Shown here one piece after another: positions 34,364 to 42,199 of a stretch of DNA of 46,871 nt (within the stretch, counting starts at the first letter, position 1; each line of letters opens with the position of its first letter). The position numbers were made by a program, and so were the translations under genes. Location of the stretch: contig CAZCYQ010000025.1 of NCBI GenBank assembly GCA_964503085.1, forward strand, positions 1 through 46,871. Direction: 5' to 3'. Under the pieces are notes generated by a model. It was not told where the DNA came from and searched no databases. It worked only from the letters and a program-made list of their open reading frames with translations. Origin of the DNA: Bin80 sp964503085. Its GTDB lineage: Bacteria > Bacteroidota > Rhodothermia > Rhodothermales > Bin80.

Positions 34364-36436
34364 ATGCCCAACTCATTTTCTCAGCGCAAATTCGAATTGC
34401 AGGCCCCCTTTAAACCATTCGGTGATCAGCCGGCGGCCATTGAGACCTTGACTGAGGGGTTGCTCAATGGAATGGAGCACCAAACGCTGCTTGGCGTAAC
34501 GGGATCCGGTAAAACTTTTACCATCAGCAATGTAATTCAGAACGCTGACAAGCCAACGCTTGTCATGAGTCATAATAAAACCTTGGCTGCACAGCTCTAC
34601 GCAGAATTCCGGCAGTTTTTTCCGAAAAACGCTGTTGAATTCTTTATCTCCTACTACGACTACTATCAGCCGGAAGCCTATATCGTCCAAAGTGACACTT
34701 ACATTGAAAAGGATTTGTCGATCAATGAGCGCATTGACAGACTTCGACTGAGAGCTACCAGTGCTTTGGTATCCGGCCGCTCCGATGTTATTGTGGTTGC
34801 CAGCGTGTCCTGTATATATGGTCTTGGTTCGCCCGAAGAGTATAAGTCTCAAATCGTACAGCTTTCGCCTGGGCAGTTGATGAAGCGAGGTGACCTGCTG
34901 CTACAGCTTATCAATATCTTTTACCAACGCAATGATACGGAGCTGCAGCCCGGGACCTTTAGAGTGCGGGGGGATATCGTGGATGTTTATCCGTCCTACA
35001 TGGAGGATCGCGCCTACCGTATAACTTTCTGGGGAGACGAGATAGAACTCATAACCTCCATTGATCCTCTTACGGGAGTTACGCTGAACAAAGAGGATAT
35101 TGCACTGACGATCTATCCGGCTCGGATTTTTGTGACCCCCCAGGAGAAAATTGATCAGGCAATAACTACTATTGAGGAAGAGCTCAACTGGCGTTTGGCT
35201 GTGCTGCGGCAGCAAGAGAAGATGTTGGAAGCGCAGCGTCTAGAGCAACGTACGCGATTCGATCTTGAAATGATTCGTGAGCTTGGTTATTGTTCAGGGA
35301 TTGAGAATTACAGCCGTCACATGACCGGGTTACCTGAGGGGCAGCGTCCTTACTGTCTCTTGGACTATTTTCCAGATGATTTTCTTCTGATCGTTGACGA
35401 GAGTCATGCAACCATTCCCCAGGTGCGTGCAATGTACAACGGGGATCGCGCACGCAAACTTGCACTTGTAGAGCACGGCTTTCGACTGCCTTCCGCACTT
35501 GATAATCGTCCGATGACTTTCGAGGAGTATGAGAAACGTCAGCGACACACGATCTACATGAGTGCAACCCCTAGCGAATATGAATTGGAAAAATCAGGTG
35601 GAGAATTTGCCGAACAGGTCATTCGCCCCACCGGAATCCCCGATCCTCCTGTACTGGTGAGACCAAGCAAGAATCAGATCGACGATTTGCTTGAAGAAAT
35701 TCGTATGGTGAATCAGCGCAGTGAGCGAACTCTGGTCACGACACTGACAAAGCGTATGGCTGAAGACTTGACGGACTATCTGGATTCGTTTGGCATTCGT
35801 ACGCGTTATCTGCATTCAGATATAGATGCCTTAACGAGAGTCGAACTGCTGCGTGACCTTCGACTCGGGACTTATGATGTCCTTGTCGGCGTTAATTTGC
35901 TGCGCGAAGGGCTTGATCTGCCGGAGGTATCTCTAGTTGCTATCATAGACGCAGATAAGGAGGGTTTCTTACGGAGCGACCGTGCATTGATTCAGACCGC
36001 AGGCCGTGCTGCGAGAAATGTAAACAGCAAGATTATCCTGTATGCCGATAAAGTAACCGGCAGCATGCAGCGAATGCTTGACGAATCCACACGTCGAAGA
36101 ACCAAACAACTGGCCTATAACAAAAAACATGGCATCACCCCACAAACGGTGCACAAAGATCGCAGTGAGGTGCTGCGCGGCACAGTAGTGGCAGAAGAGC
36201 GCGAACCGGAAGGGCAAACCCCTGCGATGCAACCTATAGAAATTCCCGGCATGCCCGAACAGTTGGATGATCCATTGCTTAAACTGCTTGACGATAGAGA
36301 GAAACGTCAATTGATTGAACAGACGAAAACTGAAATGCTTGAAGCTGCAGAGAATATGGAATTTGAAAAAGCTGCCATGCTCCGAGATACAATCACACGC
36401 ATCGAAGACCTGTTGGCAAACGGAACCAAGGCGTAA
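34364..36436 (+). CDS. uvrB: Excinuclease ABC subunit B (UvrB)
   Basis: 690 residues from ATG 34364 (MPNSFSQRKFELQAPF); an in-frame GTG at 34301 would run through the upstream palindrome and is rejected. UvrB verifies DNA lesions handed over by UvrA and recruits UvrC for dual incision in nucleotide excision repair. Seen: Walker A GVTGSGKTFT, the damage-probing beta-hairpin 'YYDYYQPEAYI' and 'DTYIEKDLSINERIDRLR', Walker B LLIVDESHATIPQ, helicase motifs 'TLTKRMAEDLTDYL', 'GVNLLREGLDLPEV' and 'QTAGRAARN', and the UVR/UvrC-binding motif at the C-terminus ('LEAAENMEFEKAAMLRD'). All family motifs are intact and length is normal. Confidence 0.98.
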   Translation: MPNSFSQRKFELQAPFKPFGDQPAAIETLTEGLLNGMEHQTLLGVTGSGKTFTISNVIQNADKPTLVMSHNKTLAAQLYAEFRQFFPKNAVEFFISYYDYYQPEAYIVQSDTYIEKDLSINERIDRLRLRATSALVSGRSDVIVVASVSCIYGLGSPEEYKSQIVQLSPGQLMKRGDLLLQLINIFYQRNDTELQPGTFRVRGDIVDVYPSYMEDRAYRITFWGDEIELITSIDPLTGVTLNKEDIALTIYPARIFVTPQEKIDQAITTIEEELNWRLAVLRQQEKMLEAQRLEQRTRFDLEMIRELGYCSGIENYSRHMTGLPEGQRPYCLLDYFPDDFLLIVDESHATIPQVRAMYNGDRARKLALVEHGFRLPSALDNRPMTFEEYEKRQRHTIYMSATPSEYELEKSGGEFAEQVIRPTGIPDPPVLVRPSKNQIDDLLEEIRMVNQRSERTLVTTLTKRMAEDLTDYLDSFGIRTRYLHSDIDALTRVELLRDLRLGTYDVLVGVNLLREGLDLPEVSLVAIIDADKEGFLRSDRALIQTAGRAARNVNSKIILYADKVTGSMQRMLDESTRRRTKQLAYNKKHGITPQTVHKDRSEVLRGTVVAEEREPEGQTPAMQPIEIPGMPEQLDDPLLKLLDDREKRQLIEQTKTEMLEAAENMEFEKAAMLRDTITRIEDLLANGTKA

Positions 36437-36492
36437 CAAATCAATTGAACGGGGCGCTCGGATATGACAGCATCTTTAGCAGCATAAACAAC

Positions 36493-36711
36493 ATGAAAAA
36501 GGATATCCACCCGGATTATCGACCCATCACGGTACGTCTGGCAGACGGTACGGAGTTTGAGACGCGATCAACCATGCCAGTTGATCGATATGTTTCGGAG
36601 GTTGACAGTACCAATCATCCGTTTTACACTGGACGCAGACAGTACGTAGACACAGCAGGGCGTGTTGAGAAATTCCGTCGTAGGTACAGCAAAACATACA
36701 CTACCAAGTAG
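36493..36711 (+). CDS. rpmE: 50S ribosomal protein L31, zinc-free form
   Basis: 72 residues from ATG 36493 (MKKDIHPDYRPI); the frame continues 16 codons upstream but those residues do not belong to the family. Signature 'STNHPFYTGRRQYVDTAGRV' and 'EKFRRRY' identify L31, which bridges the ribosomal subunits. No cysteine is present, so it is the C-minus form that does not bind zinc. It follows uvrB by 56 bases and is followed by a strong terminator. Confidence 0.93.
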   Translation: MKKDIHPDYRPITVRLADGTEFETRSTMPVDRYVSEVDSTNHPFYTGRRQYVDTAGRVEKFRRRYSKTYTTK

Positions 36712-36742
36712 CCTTGGTCTCATCTGCTGGATGGGTTTTTAG

Positions 36743-36774
36743 GGCGAACCAAATCGTAGCGCGGTTCGCCTTTT
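36743..36774 (+). terminator. Intrinsic terminator after rpmE
   Basis: GGCGAACC (36743-36750) and GGTTCGCC (36763-36770) form a perfect 8-bp GC-rich stem with a 12-base loop, followed by TTTT. It closes the uvrB-rpmE unit just before the phosphorylase gene. Confidence 0.85.
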
Positions 36775-36789
36775 CTGTATTCCGAAGCA

Positions 36790-38124
36790 ATGGACGCAGT
36801 CAAAATAATAACGCATAAGCGCGACGGCGGCGAGCTTGCGGACCAGGATATCCAGTACCTCATTGACGGGTACACTGCTGGGCGTGTGCCTGACTACCAG
36901 ATGTCTGCGTTTCTGATGGCTTCCCAGTTGCGTGGGCTGAGTTTGAGGGAGACTATCGTCCTAACCGAGTGCATGCTTAACTCGGGAAGGATTCTGGATT
37001 TCACCACGGTATCCAGTCTTGTAATTGATAAGCACTCCACCGGGGGAGTCGGTGATAAAGTTTCGCTTGTACTCGCTCCGATGGCCCGTGCCTGTGGCAT
37101 TTGTGTGCCCATGATGGCAGGGCGTGGCCTAGGTCACACAGGTGGAACACTGGATAAACTGGATTCCATTCCCGGTTTCCGTACAAAACTGGAGCTACTG
37201 GAAGTCTACAACCAGGTGCGTGAAACGGGAATTGCCATTATCGGCCCGACTAAGGAAATTGCACCTGCCGATCGCCTACTGTATGCGTTACGCGACGTAA
37301 CGGCAAGCGTGGATTTTATCCCGTTCATTACGGCTTCCATTTTGAGTAAAAAGTTGGCGGAAGGCTTGGACGGATTAGTATTGGATGTAAAACTCGGACG
37401 CGGCGCCTTCATGAAAACCCCTGAGTCCGCACGAGAACTCGCGGAAAGCCTGGTACATGTTGGGGAGCATCTGGGGATGAACACCATTGCCTGGGTCACC
37501 AATATGGATGTTCCGCTGGGGCGAGCTGTCGGGAACTGGCTTGAAGTCGAAGAATCCATCCTATGCCTGCAGGGCGACGGTCCTGAAGATGTAATGGAAG
37601 TGTGCCTGTCACTATGCAGCGAAATGATCGTACTCGCCGGCCTGACCGATACCCTTGCGGACGCTCGGGAACGTGCACAAGCCACCATTGATTCAGGGCA
37701 GGCACTTGATGTTTTTGCCAAACTCGTGGATAGACAGGGTGGGGATTCCTCGGTTATTTATGATACTACCCTTCGTCTGCGCAGTATAGAACCTACAGTA
37801 GTTACCGTCCCGCTGGATATCAGTGGGTATGTTAGCGATATAGATGCTCTGAAGATTGCCCATGCCTCTAATGAGATGGGAACCGGTAGGCTGGTTATGA
37901 CAGATTCAGTAGACCCTGAGGCAGGCATTGTACTGCATCTTCGCCCCGGAGACAGGGTGCAACCTGGCGCTCCTTTGGCGAGCTTCTATACACGCAAGGA
38001 GGATCAGACTGACCGGTTTGCACGGAATATTGCGGATGCATATGCATTCTCAGACATTCCAGTCAATAAACCGGACGTTCTTATAGATCGACTCACCGTG
38101 GATGGATGGAATTCCGCCGCATAA
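36790..38124 (+). CDS. Pyrimidine-nucleoside/thymidine phosphorylase
   Basis: 444 residues, the usual length of the Pdp/DeoA family. It splits thymidine or uridine with phosphate to base plus (deoxy)ribose-1-phosphate for salvage. Seen: N-terminal alpha domain 'QYLIDGYTAGRVPDYQMSAF', phosphate-binding 'VIDKHSTGGVGDKVSL' (~77-92), the family signature 'MAGRGLGHTGGTLDKLDSIP' (~109-128), 'ITASILSKKLAEGLDGLVLD' and a C-terminal barrel 'LRPGDRVQPGAPLASFY'. DeoA and Pdp cannot be separated safely by eye. It starts 16 bases after the terminator stem; the promoter probably overlaps that structure. Confidence 0.95.
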   Translation: MDAVKIITHKRDGGELADQDIQYLIDGYTAGRVPDYQMSAFLMASQLRGLSLRETIVLTECMLNSGRILDFTTVSSLVIDKHSTGGVGDKVSLVLAPMARACGICVPMMAGRGLGHTGGTLDKLDSIPGFRTKLELLEVYNQVRETGIAIIGPTKEIAPADRLLYALRDVTASVDFIPFITASILSKKLAEGLDGLVLDVKLGRGAFMKTPESARELAESLVHVGEHLGMNTIAWVTNMDVPLGRAVGNWLEVEESILCLQGDGPEDVMEVCLSLCSEMIVLAGLTDTLADARERAQATIDSGQALDVFAKLVDRQGGDSSVIYDTTLRLRSIEPTVVTVPLDISGYVSDIDALKIAHASNEMGTGRLVMTDSVDPEAGIVLHLRPGDRVQPGAPLASFYTRKEDQTDRFARNIADAYAFSDIPVNKPDVLIDRLTVDGWNSAA

Positions 38125-38152
38125 TGCATCTTTTGGAATCTTTTTCTCGTTT

Positions 38153-38164
38153 ACTCTATAGAGT
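38153..38164. promoter_or_regulatory. 12-bp perfect palindrome upstream of pspA
   Basis: ACTCTATAGAGT, centred about 48 bases ahead of the pspA start codon. Together with the neighbouring dyad it makes the 82-base gap unusually symmetrical, pointing to a regulator site. Confidence 0.45.
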
Positions 38165-38190
38165 TGAAATAGCTATTTTAAGACTCAACT
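38162..38190. promoter_or_regulatory. Second dyad upstream of pspA
   Basis: Arms AGTTG (38162-38166) and CAACT (38186-38190) enclose a perfect 12-bp palindrome AAATAGCTATTT (38167-38178). It overlaps the first palindrome by three bases and ends 16 bases before the pspA ATG, so it could be an operator or an RNA hairpin in the leader. No sigma-54 type -24/-12 element is evident. Confidence 0.4.
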
Positions 38191-38206
38191 AATATCTATC
38201 AGTAAT

Positions 38207-38971
38207 ATGTCCCTCTGGACCCGTTTTAAGCGTGCTGTTCGCTCAATTTTTGGAGGAGCAATCTCCTCAATGGAGAATCCTAAGCTCATTCTAGAGCAGA
38301 ATATTCGGGAGCTGAATGATCAGGTTCCGAAAATGAATGAAAACATTGCGACCGTGAAGGCCAATGTGATTTTGCTCCAAAAGGATGTCAAGCGCCTTCA
38401 GGGGGAAGTTCAGGTTTTGCGATCAAAGATCAAATCGGCTATTCAGGGCGGTCGGGACGACTTGGCACAGCAGCACGCAATTCGATTTGAAACAGCCCAG
38501 GCTAACTTGGCGAAATGCGAAGAACAATTCGCTGGTGCAAAAATGGCCTATGAGAAGGCACAACAGGTCAAGAAGGCCTTCATGCGTGAACGCCAGCGCA
38601 AGATTGATCAAGCTCAGGAAGCCATGCGCGCCCACGAGCGCGCCAAATGGCAAGCCAGTGTAGCTGACGCCTTAGAGCAATTTGAAGTTGGTGGTGTTGA
38701 TCAGACACACGACGAAATGATTCAGCGTCTGGATCAGGAGACGGCCCGTAATGAAGCTCGTATTGAAGTAGCACTAGATTCGGTAGATGTTCAGTCTATG
38801 CGTCTAGATGAAGCGGCTGAAAACCTGCGGGCTTCCGAATTGGTGGAGCAGATGAAACTTGAAATGGGACTTGTCGAACCATCTGAACCAGAAGAAAGTG
38901 AACGTATCTCTCTTGAAGACCTAGAGCCGGAGGACAAAACTCTGGGCCGTTCACGTACTCGCGAATTGTGA
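38207..38971 (+). CDS. pspA: PspA/IM30 family membrane-stress protein
   Basis: 254 residues, ESCRT-III-like. N-terminal amphipathic helix 'MSLWTRFKRAVRSIFGGAIS' for membrane binding, then 'MENPKLILEQNIRELNDQV' and long heptad-rich helices (~30-215: 'LLQKDVKRLQGEVQVLRSKI', 'ERQRKIDQAQEAMRAHERAK'). The ~30-residue tail is acidic then basic (LEPEDKTLGRSRTREL), an extension beyond the classic PspA core. Family role: assembles on damaged inner membrane to limit proton leakage or remodel the bilayer. First gene of a four-gene unit, 3 bases before the next start. None of pspB, pspC or pspF is present, so regulation differs from the enterobacterial system. Confidence 0.92.
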   Translation: MSLWTRFKRAVRSIFGGAISSMENPKLILEQNIRELNDQVPKMNENIATVKANVILLQKDVKRLQGEVQVLRSKIKSAIQGGRDDLAQQHAIRFETAQANLAKCEEQFAGAKMAYEKAQQVKKAFMRERQRKIDQAQEAMRAHERAKWQASVADALEQFEVGGVDQTHDEMIQRLDQETARNEARIEVALDSVDVQSMRLDEAAENLRASELVEQMKLEMGLVEPSEPEESERISLEDLEPEDKTLGRSRTREL

Positions 38972-38974
38972 TCT

Positions 38975-39352
38975 ATGCCTGAAAAAGAGCGTGAACGTCT
39001 TAAAAAGCAGTACATAAAGGAGTTGCGCAGGCGCAAAGAGATTTTGCAGACGGTCAGAACCGCTCGCAATAAGCAGGCTTCTGACCGGGCGTTGCTGAAC
39101 ATGGTTGAAGCACTGGAGGATACCGGTGGTACCGTGGATGAATTCACTGATCGCCTTGATGCCGAAACGGCATTGGCCGAAGCCCGCCTGGAGATAGCCC
39201 TTGAGAACCAGCCCGAGATGGCTCTTGAAAACCAGCCCCCGAAGAGCGAAGAGCCTTCAACTGTTCCAAAACCCTCCAATCAACCCTCCGCCCCCGTAAC
39301 CAAAACAATTGGTTCTGCTCTGGGGGGCACACGCTCCGACGAGGACGCATGA
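38975..39352 (+). CDS. Small soluble helical protein of the pspA operon, function unknown
   Basis: 125 residues. The first ~75 are strongly charged and helical ('KERERLKKQYIKELRRRKEI', 'SDRALLNMVEALED', 'FTDRLDAETALAEARLEIAL'). The segment 'RLDAETALAEARLEIALE' resembles the PspA stretch 'RLDQETARNEARIEVALD', so the two proteins share a short homologous helix. A short direct repeat (ALENQPEM, ALENQPPK) and a Pro/Ser/Thr-rich tail follow. No signal or membrane segment. Start 3 bases after pspA, stop overlapping the next start by 4 bases. Likely an accessory of PspA; no family known to me. Confidence 0.75.
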   Translation: MPEKERERLKKQYIKELRRRKEILQTVRTARNKQASDRALLNMVEALEDTGGTVDEFTDRLDAETALAEARLEIALENQPEMALENQPPKSEEPSTVPKPSNQPSAPVTKTIGSALGGTRSDEDA

Positions 39353-40212
39353 GGGAAGAAGAGATCAATTATACTCGGGAGGTGTTCCTGCACCCATGGA
39401 ATCTCACATTCCTGACAGCCGGAACGGCGACTGCGTTGGGATTTGGATTTATGGGAAGCATGCTCCCCATTGGTACTGGATTGAGCAATATTCTCTTCCA
39501 GTCCCTACTGACGCTCACCATTGCGTGTGAATTGCTGCTTTTGGGCTACATCCCCCGCCAGAAACGCTTTCGCGATATTATCCGGGCGAAATACGCCAAG
39601 ATTCGGGCTAAACCGCCCACCGAGGAGGAGATGTATCGACAGCTTAGCCGGCCCAATCAACGTAGATACATTCGCCTGAGAAACCTGGAAAAAGAGCTAC
39701 GGGCTGGCTATCGTAAGTTCAGTTTTGCATCGCAAGGTTTACTGGAAAGCCATTCCGATAAGGTCAATGGACTCATGCGATCCTGCCTTAAGCTCATGTT
39801 TCAGCAAGAGCGCTATATCAGTGTCGGACAACGAAAGCAGCACGAGCAGGAGATCGCTACAGCTATCGCTGCGCTTGAAGCAGACTTGACACATGCCTCT
39901 GAGCCGATCCGTAATATCAAGAGCAAGAGACTGAAAATCCTGGAACACCGTCTCGAGCGATTCAAGCAGAGCAAGGAGCAATTGGAGATGATCGAAGCTC
40001 AGGTTGCCACGATTGAAGATGTTATCAAGTACATTCACGAACAATCCCTCACCCTGAAAAATCCAGAAGAGATTACGTATCAACTTGATCTTCTTCTGAG
40101 CGAGGTTGAAGAAACAGAGGCCTCAATCTCTCAAATGGAATCAGTGTTCGGATACGAGGATAACGAAGACGAAAGGGATACACCGGTATTGCGATCAAGA
40201 TCCCGCTTTTGA
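39349..40212 (+). CDS. Two-helix membrane protein with long coiled coil, pspA-operon partner
   Basis: 287 residues. Two hydrophobic helices near the N-terminus (~17-40 'LTFLTAGTATALGFGFMG', ~45-67 'LSNILFQSLLTLTIACELLLL') form a hairpin, followed by a basic 'YIPRQKRFRDIIRAKYAKIR' and ~190 residues of mostly coiled coil ('LEADLTHASEPIRNIKSKRL', 'LEHRLERFKQSKEQLEMIEA'). The C-terminus (DTPVLRSRSRF) echoes the basic end of PspA (LGRSRTREL). With both termini cytoplasmic it could tether PspA filaments to the membrane. ATGA overlap with the previous gene. No known domain recognised. Confidence 0.8.
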   Translation: MREEEINYTREVFLHPWNLTFLTAGTATALGFGFMGSMLPIGTGLSNILFQSLLTLTIACELLLLGYIPRQKRFRDIIRAKYAKIRAKPPTEEEMYRQLSRPNQRRYIRLRNLEKELRAGYRKFSFASQGLLESHSDKVNGLMRSCLKLMFQQERYISVGQRKQHEQEIATAIAALEADLTHASEPIRNIKSKRLKILEHRLERFKQSKEQLEMIEAQVATIEDVIKYIHEQSLTLKNPEEITYQLDLLLSEVEETEASISQMESVFGYEDNEDERDTPVLRSRSRF

Positions 40213-40227
40213 TCGCCTGCTTCGTGC

Positions 40228-41466
40228 ATGGTACTTACCGTAATAATCACCACACTTTTTCTCAGCGCGTTTTTTTCCGGTACAGAAATCGCGTTTGTCG
40301 CCGCAAATCGCCTGCGTGTCGAAATGCGTGCACGCCGGCGCGGCATCCTCGGGCGTCTGGTGATCACCTTCTTTGAATCCCCCGCAAAATTGCTGACCAC
40401 GACTCTGGTCGGTAATAATATTGCACTGGTTGTCTTTTCCACCGGACTGGCACTCATCCTGGCCGAGCCTCTGTCCCAGTACATCACCACCGAAACAACA
40501 CAGGTGATTGTTCAGACATTGATCGCTGCGACCATTGTCTTGCTCATTGGCGAAATACTGCCCAAGACGCTCATGCGAGAAACTGCGAACAGAGCCGTGT
40601 TTTTCCTCATAATCCCGCTGGCCGTAACATATGTACTGCTACTGCCCTTAATTCTGCTGGTAGGCTGGACTTCAAAACTTCTTCTCAAGGGGTTTGGTGA
40701 CGGACCGAATCACTTTGCTCAATTTTCCCGTCGCACGTTTGAGCAAATGATTGAAGAAAATGTTGAGCGTGGATCCCTGGAACTGGATGCTGAGGAAACA
40801 GAAATGCTGACAAATGTATTTGGCCTGCACGCTAAACGTGTTAAAGTATGCATGACTCCAAGGACCGAGATCGTAGCGATTTCCGAGGATACTTCTCTCG
40901 AAGATTTTCGGAAGCTGTGCGTTGAAAGTGGTTACTCAAAGGTGCCTGTCTATCAGGATAATATTGACACTATTGTAGGTATTGCGTTTGCATACGATCT
41001 CTTCGATACCCCACAAACGTTGCAGGAGGTTGTGCGACCACCCCGGTTTGTTCCAGAGTCAAAGCCTGCAAAAGAGCTCTTGCGGGAACTCAGGGTCAGC
41101 CGTCGTTCGATTGTCATTGTTATTGATGAATATGGTGGAACGGCTGGTCTCATCACGCGCGAGGACCTCCTGGAAGAGCTCTTCGGTGATATTCAGGATG
41201 AGTTTGATACAGAGGATGTAATGATGATCGAAGTTGCCCCACGTAACTACCTGTTCAGTGGAAGAGCGGAGATTGACGAAGTGAACGAGCGGTTCAATTT
41301 AAATCTACCTACGGGCGACTACGAAACTATTGCTGGATATATCCTTGATCAAACCGGGGCGATTCCCTCCGAGAATGACCGCCTCACGCTGGGAAAATTC
41401 CGGGTTGAAGTCCGCAAGGCCTCCCGAAACCGGATTGACCTCGTTCGATTTACGATCGCCGAGTAG
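40228..41466 (+). CDS. CorC/HlyC (CNNM-like) membrane protein with CBS domains
   Basis: 412 residues. DUF21/CNNM transmembrane domain ~1-180 ('LFLSAFFSGTEIAFVAANRLR', split; 'TTTLVGNNIALVVFSTGLAL'; 'LLIGEILPKTLMRE'). Two CBS motifs ~195-325 ('CMTPRTEIVAISEDTSLEDF', 'SGYSKVPVYQDNIDTIVGI', 'VIDEYGGTAGLITREDLLEE'). C-terminal CorC/HlyC domain ('RAEIDEVNERFNLNLP', 'ETIAGYILDQTGAIP'). Members are linked to magnesium or sodium/magnesium transport and are often mislabelled haemolysins. It starts 15 bases after the coiled-coil gene, so ion transport and membrane stress appear to be co-expressed. Confidence 0.93.
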   Translation: MVLTVIITTLFLSAFFSGTEIAFVAANRLRVEMRARRRGILGRLVITFFESPAKLLTTTLVGNNIALVVFSTGLALILAEPLSQYITTETTQVIVQTLIAATIVLLIGEILPKTLMRETANRAVFFLIIPLAVTYVLLLPLILLVGWTSKLLLKGFGDGPNHFAQFSRRTFEQMIEENVERGSLELDAEETEMLTNVFGLHAKRVKVCMTPRTEIVAISEDTSLEDFRKLCVESGYSKVPVYQDNIDTIVGIAFAYDLFDTPQTLQEVVRPPRFVPESKPAKELLRELRVSRRSIVIVIDEYGGTAGLITREDLLEELFGDIQDEFDTEDVMMIEVAPRNYLFSGRAEIDEVNERFNLNLPTGDYETIAGYILDQTGAIPSENDRLTLGKFRVEVRKASRNRIDLVRFTIAE

Positions 41467-41720
41467 CCACCTGTCTTTGAACGAGGAAGAGCTGAAGGTT
41501 TAACGTTCTGAACTGCAGAATCTGGGCCTCACTGCACGACCAAGTTAAGAAGCGCTAGAAGAATCTCTCTAGTTTTTCAAGTATCGCCTACTTCCTCATT
41601 GTCTGGTGACTAGGTATTGCGCACCGCGAAAATGAAATGCCACTATTGATGGGAACTTGAAATTTGGTAAACATATTTGGGTTTGACCGAGACGCTTCTC
41701 CGCTGATTCATGAAGGGAGT

Positions 41721-41755
41721 AATCAGGCCCTGGAAGGTTTTTCCAGCGCCTGATT
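41721..41755. repeat. Strong hairpin, 14 paired bases
   Basis: AATCAGGC-C-CTGGAA (41721-41735), loop GGTTT, then TTCCAG-C-GCCTGATT (41741-41755). The stem is perfect apart from one C-C mismatch. It has no T-tract, so it is not a typical terminator. The outer arm GCCTGATT also appears in the ~86-bp repeats downstream. Confidence 0.65.
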
Positions 41756-42038
41756 CCATGTGCCTCCAAAGGTGCTCTATTATGTGGTGAAGAGGATGCA
41801 CTAAGGCTCCGTGGAATTTATCGCTGATGTGGTGGTTGCCATTTGCGGAAAGTAATGAAACTCTAGGGTGGGATGCTGCGCCACAGATGCGGCTAACAGC
41901 TCCTGGTTCGCAATTGATTGCAGTAGCGACTTGTAGATTCAACCTCCAGGCCCATTAAAGCTCCAATGAGTTTTGTACTTAATCCGTAAGGTAGTGACGG
42001 TAGATCAAGTACAGAGTGGAGAAAGCTCAACTTGCAAG

Positions 42039-42100
42039 GTGAGCTCTCCGAACGAAGTGAGCCACCAATACGAATGACGTGAGCCATCACTACGAACGGA
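42039..42100 (+). repeat. Three tandem ~22-bp degenerate repeats
   Basis: Copies at 42039-42056 (GTGAGCTCTCCGAACGAA), 42057-42078 and 42079-42100 share GTGAGCC, then A/T-rich bases and TACGAAYG. The junction of copies 1 and 2 (42051-42073) recurs at 27630-27652 in opposite orientation with one mismatch. Iterated sites of this size resemble multiple terminal repeats of some insertion sequences or an iteron-like protein-binding array. Confidence 0.6.
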
Positions 42101-42128
42101 ATAGGCAGCTCACTTGGTTAGAATCCGC

Positions 42129-42162
42129 CTGCGAGGCAATCTGACTTCTGCCTCCCACGCAG
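42129..42162. repeat. Hairpin preceding the ~86-bp repeat array
   Basis: CTGCG-AGGCA (42129-42138) pairs with TGCCT (42149-42153) and CGCAG (42158-42162), with a 4-base CCCA bulge between the two 3' segments and a 10-base loop. No T-tract follows. Confidence 0.5.
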
Positions 42163-42199
42163 ATCTTCAGCAACACTCCAATAGCATACAGCGACAACC

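Noticed and set aside
41643..42090. Two adjacent minus-strand frames that could be a decayed transposase
   Set aside because: No transposase motif such as DDE or an HTH could be identified in either translation.
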